Shown piece by piece: positions 7,123 through 7,902 of a DNA stretch of 7,902 nt. This DNA is from Lachnospiraceae bacterium. GTDB lineage: Bacteria; Bacillota; Clostridia; Lachnospirales; Lachnospiraceae. The stretch spans positions 4,705 through 12,606 of the forward strand of contig JAJBTR010000414.1 of assembly GCA_020860745.1 (NCBI GenBank). Reading direction: 5' to 3'. Made by a program: the position numbers and the translations under genes. The notes below the pieces were generated by a model, which ran no database searches, was not told where the DNA came from, and saw only the letters and a program-made list of their open reading frames with translations. The stretch's first letter is position 1. The number at the start of each line of letters is the position of its first letter.

Positions 7123-7131
7123 TGCCCCCCT
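7123..7131 (-). promoter_or_regulatory. G-rich Shine-Dalgarno of the phosphotransferase gene
   Basis: AGGGGGG followed by CA and then ATG at 7122. It is unusually G-rich and close to the start, but it is the only site near that codon and supports the chosen start. Confidence 0.55.
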
Positions 7132-7157
7132 ACACTTGAAATCCCCTGAATAAAGCC

Positions 7158-7185
7158 ATTATACAGCATTCGATAAATTTTGCAA
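7158..7185 (-). promoter_or_regulatory. Sigma-A-type promoter of the polysaccharide operon
   Basis: On the minus strand TTGCAA (7185-7180) is the -35 box, followed by a 16-bp spacer and a perfect TATAAT (7163-7158). Transcription would start near 7150, giving an untranslated leader of about 28 bases before the ATG at 7122. It lies in the only clear promoter-length gap upstream of the phosphotransferase, so it probably drives all downstream genes on this strand. Confidence 0.7.
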
Positions 7186-7201
7186 GATATGTGATGCAAA
7201 A
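7178..7201. promoter_or_regulatory. 7-bp inverted repeat over the -35 box, candidate operator
   Basis: TTTTGCA (7178-7184) and TGCAAAA (7195-7201) are perfect inverted arms separated by 10 bases, so dyad centres are about 17 bp apart. The inner arm contains most of the -35 hexamer, a usual place for a dimeric repressor or activator to bind. No regulator gene is in the window, so this is inferred from position and symmetry only. Confidence 0.4.
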
Positions 7202-7208
7202 AACCTGC

Positions 7209-7865
7209 TTAATGAATATAAATTCTGGTATCATCTGCCAGCGACTGCAGAATCTTTTTCATATTCGCCTCGCTGACAGATACGCAGCCTGACGTCGCCT
7301 TCCCCAGAGAACAGCGCAGGAAAATTGCCGAGCCTTTGTAGGGCGTACAGCTGGTATTGTAATTGATGGCAATGGCATATTTATATGCTTTCGGGTAATC
7401 GATCAGATGCTCCGCGTCATTCCATACAATCCCCGTCTTGCTGGCATCCACGAGCTGATTATAGTATTGACAGGTGCTGTCCGCCACCCAGTAGTGATTG
7501 GAGTTTACTTTCAGATAGCTCCGCGTGCTTCCCGGATCGGAGGCATTGCCAAAAGCCTGCCCTAATGTATAGACGCCGGACGGCGTTTTTCCGTCGCCGG
7601 CGATTTTATCTGAGGTAATACCGTTTCGCCCGACATAACAGCTCATAGACATTACCTTTGTAAAATAACTTCCGGATTTGTTATAGAGCGTCAGCGTTCC
7701 GGTCGATCCCGATGTCTTCACATCGATAATCTGCGATGTGTTCGCGGCAAACGAGTAATCGCCCGCTGAGAAATCCACCTTGCCGTTTTTGATATACCAC
7801 CAGCCGTTACTGTTCTTCGCGATACACAGAGTAAAAAAAAGTAAGAACAAAAAGATAACACACAA
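7209..7865 (-). CDS. L,D-transpeptidase (YkuD fold), C-terminal part of a cell-wall-binding protein; catalytic His replaced by Arg
   Basis: The YkuD domain (about residues 55-218) is recognisable from VGRNGITSDKIAGDGKTPSG, then YKYAIAINYNTS, then GSAIFLRCSLGKATSGCVSV. L,D-transpeptidases form 3-3 cross-links or attach proteins to peptidoglycan using a Cys/His pair. Cys194 is present in TSGCVSV, but the position ten residues before it, normally His in my knowledge of this subfamily (IF-hydrophobic-HC), is Arg184, codon CGC. Ahead of the domain, residues 20-33 (NGWWYIKNGKVDFS) are one unit of a cell-wall-binding repeat that normally occurs in tandem. Before residue 15 the repeat stops, and the frame continues into a hydrophobic stretch (LCVIFLFLLFFTLC) from a TTG at 7865, with an in-frame TAG at 7880-7878 and no ATG. 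The true start is therefore doubtful: this may be the tail of a larger protein broken at about 7830. It precedes the operon promoter and probably is a separate transcription unit. No clear terminator follows. Confidence 0.8.
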   Translation of the reverse strand: MCVIFLFLLFFTLCIAKNSNGWWYIKNGKVDFSAGDYSFAANTSQIIDVKTSGSTGTLTLYNKSGSYFTKVMSMSCYVGRNGITSDKIAGDGKTPSGVYTLGQAFGNASDPGSTRSYLKVNSNHYWVADSTCQYYNQLVDASKTGIVWNDAEHLIDYPKAYKYAIAINYNTSCTPYKGSAIFLRCSLGKATSGCVSVSEANMKKILQSLADDTRIYIH

Positions 7866-7902
7866 CCAAGAGAAGACCTAAATCCAAAAAGAAGTTAAGA
7901 AT
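7831..7902. other. A-rich terminal segment with a different base composition
   Basis: By hand count about 44 of these 72 plus-strand bases are A and about 20 are G or C, in contrast to the roughly balanced composition elsewhere. It includes an eight-A run (7833-7840). It begins just where similarity to the cell-wall-binding repeat ends. I see no gene in it beyond the doubtful N-terminus of the L,D-transpeptidase frame. Confidence 0.55.

Noticed and set aside
7186..7211. Terminator after the L,D-transpeptidase gene
   Set aside because: A six-T run is present (7198-7203 on the minus strand), but no stable G+C-rich stem precedes it. The only inverted repeat here fits an operator better.
1..7902. 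CRISPR arrays, tRNA or rRNA genes, insertion sequences, defence genes
   Set aside because: I looked on both strands and found no regularly spaced repeats, no tRNA- or rRNA-like segments, no transposase-like frames and no defence-family motifs.

Overview
The window is a stretch of about 7.9 kb from what looks like a Gram-positive gut-type Clostridia genome (Lachnospiraceae-like). This is inferred from the protein families, the G-rich Shine-Dalgarno sites, a moderate G+C content, and a cell-wall-binding repeat unit (NGWWYIKNGKVDFS) that I associate with that group. Every gene I can support lies on the minus strand, so transcription runs from high to low coordinates. Both ends cut into genes. 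This fits a contig or fragment boundary, but I cannot prove that from the sequence.

In transcription order: (1) 7865-7209, the C-terminal part of a secreted L,D-transpeptidase (YkuD fold). It starts at the last unit of a cell-wall-binding repeat. Upstream of that the sequence changes abruptly to A-rich DNA. The usual catalytic histidine position holds arginine. (2) 7208-7123, an intergenic region with a good sigma-A-type promoter (TTGCAA, 16 bp, TATAAT) and a 7-bp inverted repeat over its -35 box. (3) 7122-5758, a polyprenyl-phosphate sugar phosphotransferase (WbaP/CpsE type). (4) 5738-4215, an LCP (LytR-CpsA-Psr) protein with three membrane helices and an extra acidic extracytoplasmic domain. 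(5) 4218-3052, a GT4 glycosyltransferase, overlapping the LCP gene as ATGA. (6) 3051-2912, a non-coding gap with a strong imperfect palindrome. (7) 2887-2048, a GT2 glycosyltransferase. (8) 1962-359, a HAD-like (COG5610-type) polysaccharide-locus protein, split into two frames at a run of seven A. (9) 366-1, the N-terminal 122 residues of a Wzm/TagG-type polysaccharide ABC-exporter permease, cut by the window edge.

Together the genes read as the first part of a surface-polysaccharide operon. The phosphotransferase would load the first sugar phosphate onto undecaprenyl phosphate, and GT4 and GT2 would extend the chain. The ABC permease (its ATPase partner presumably lies beyond position 1) would export it, and the LCP protein would attach it to peptidoglycan. 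The HAD-like protein has no firm role but is embedded in the pathway.

I do not see a clearly new defence or mobile system here. The points most worth a second look are the A7 frameshift in the HAD-like gene, the His-to-Arg change and composition break in the L,D-transpeptidase, the palindromic element between the two glycosyltransferases, and the inverted repeat over the operon promoter.
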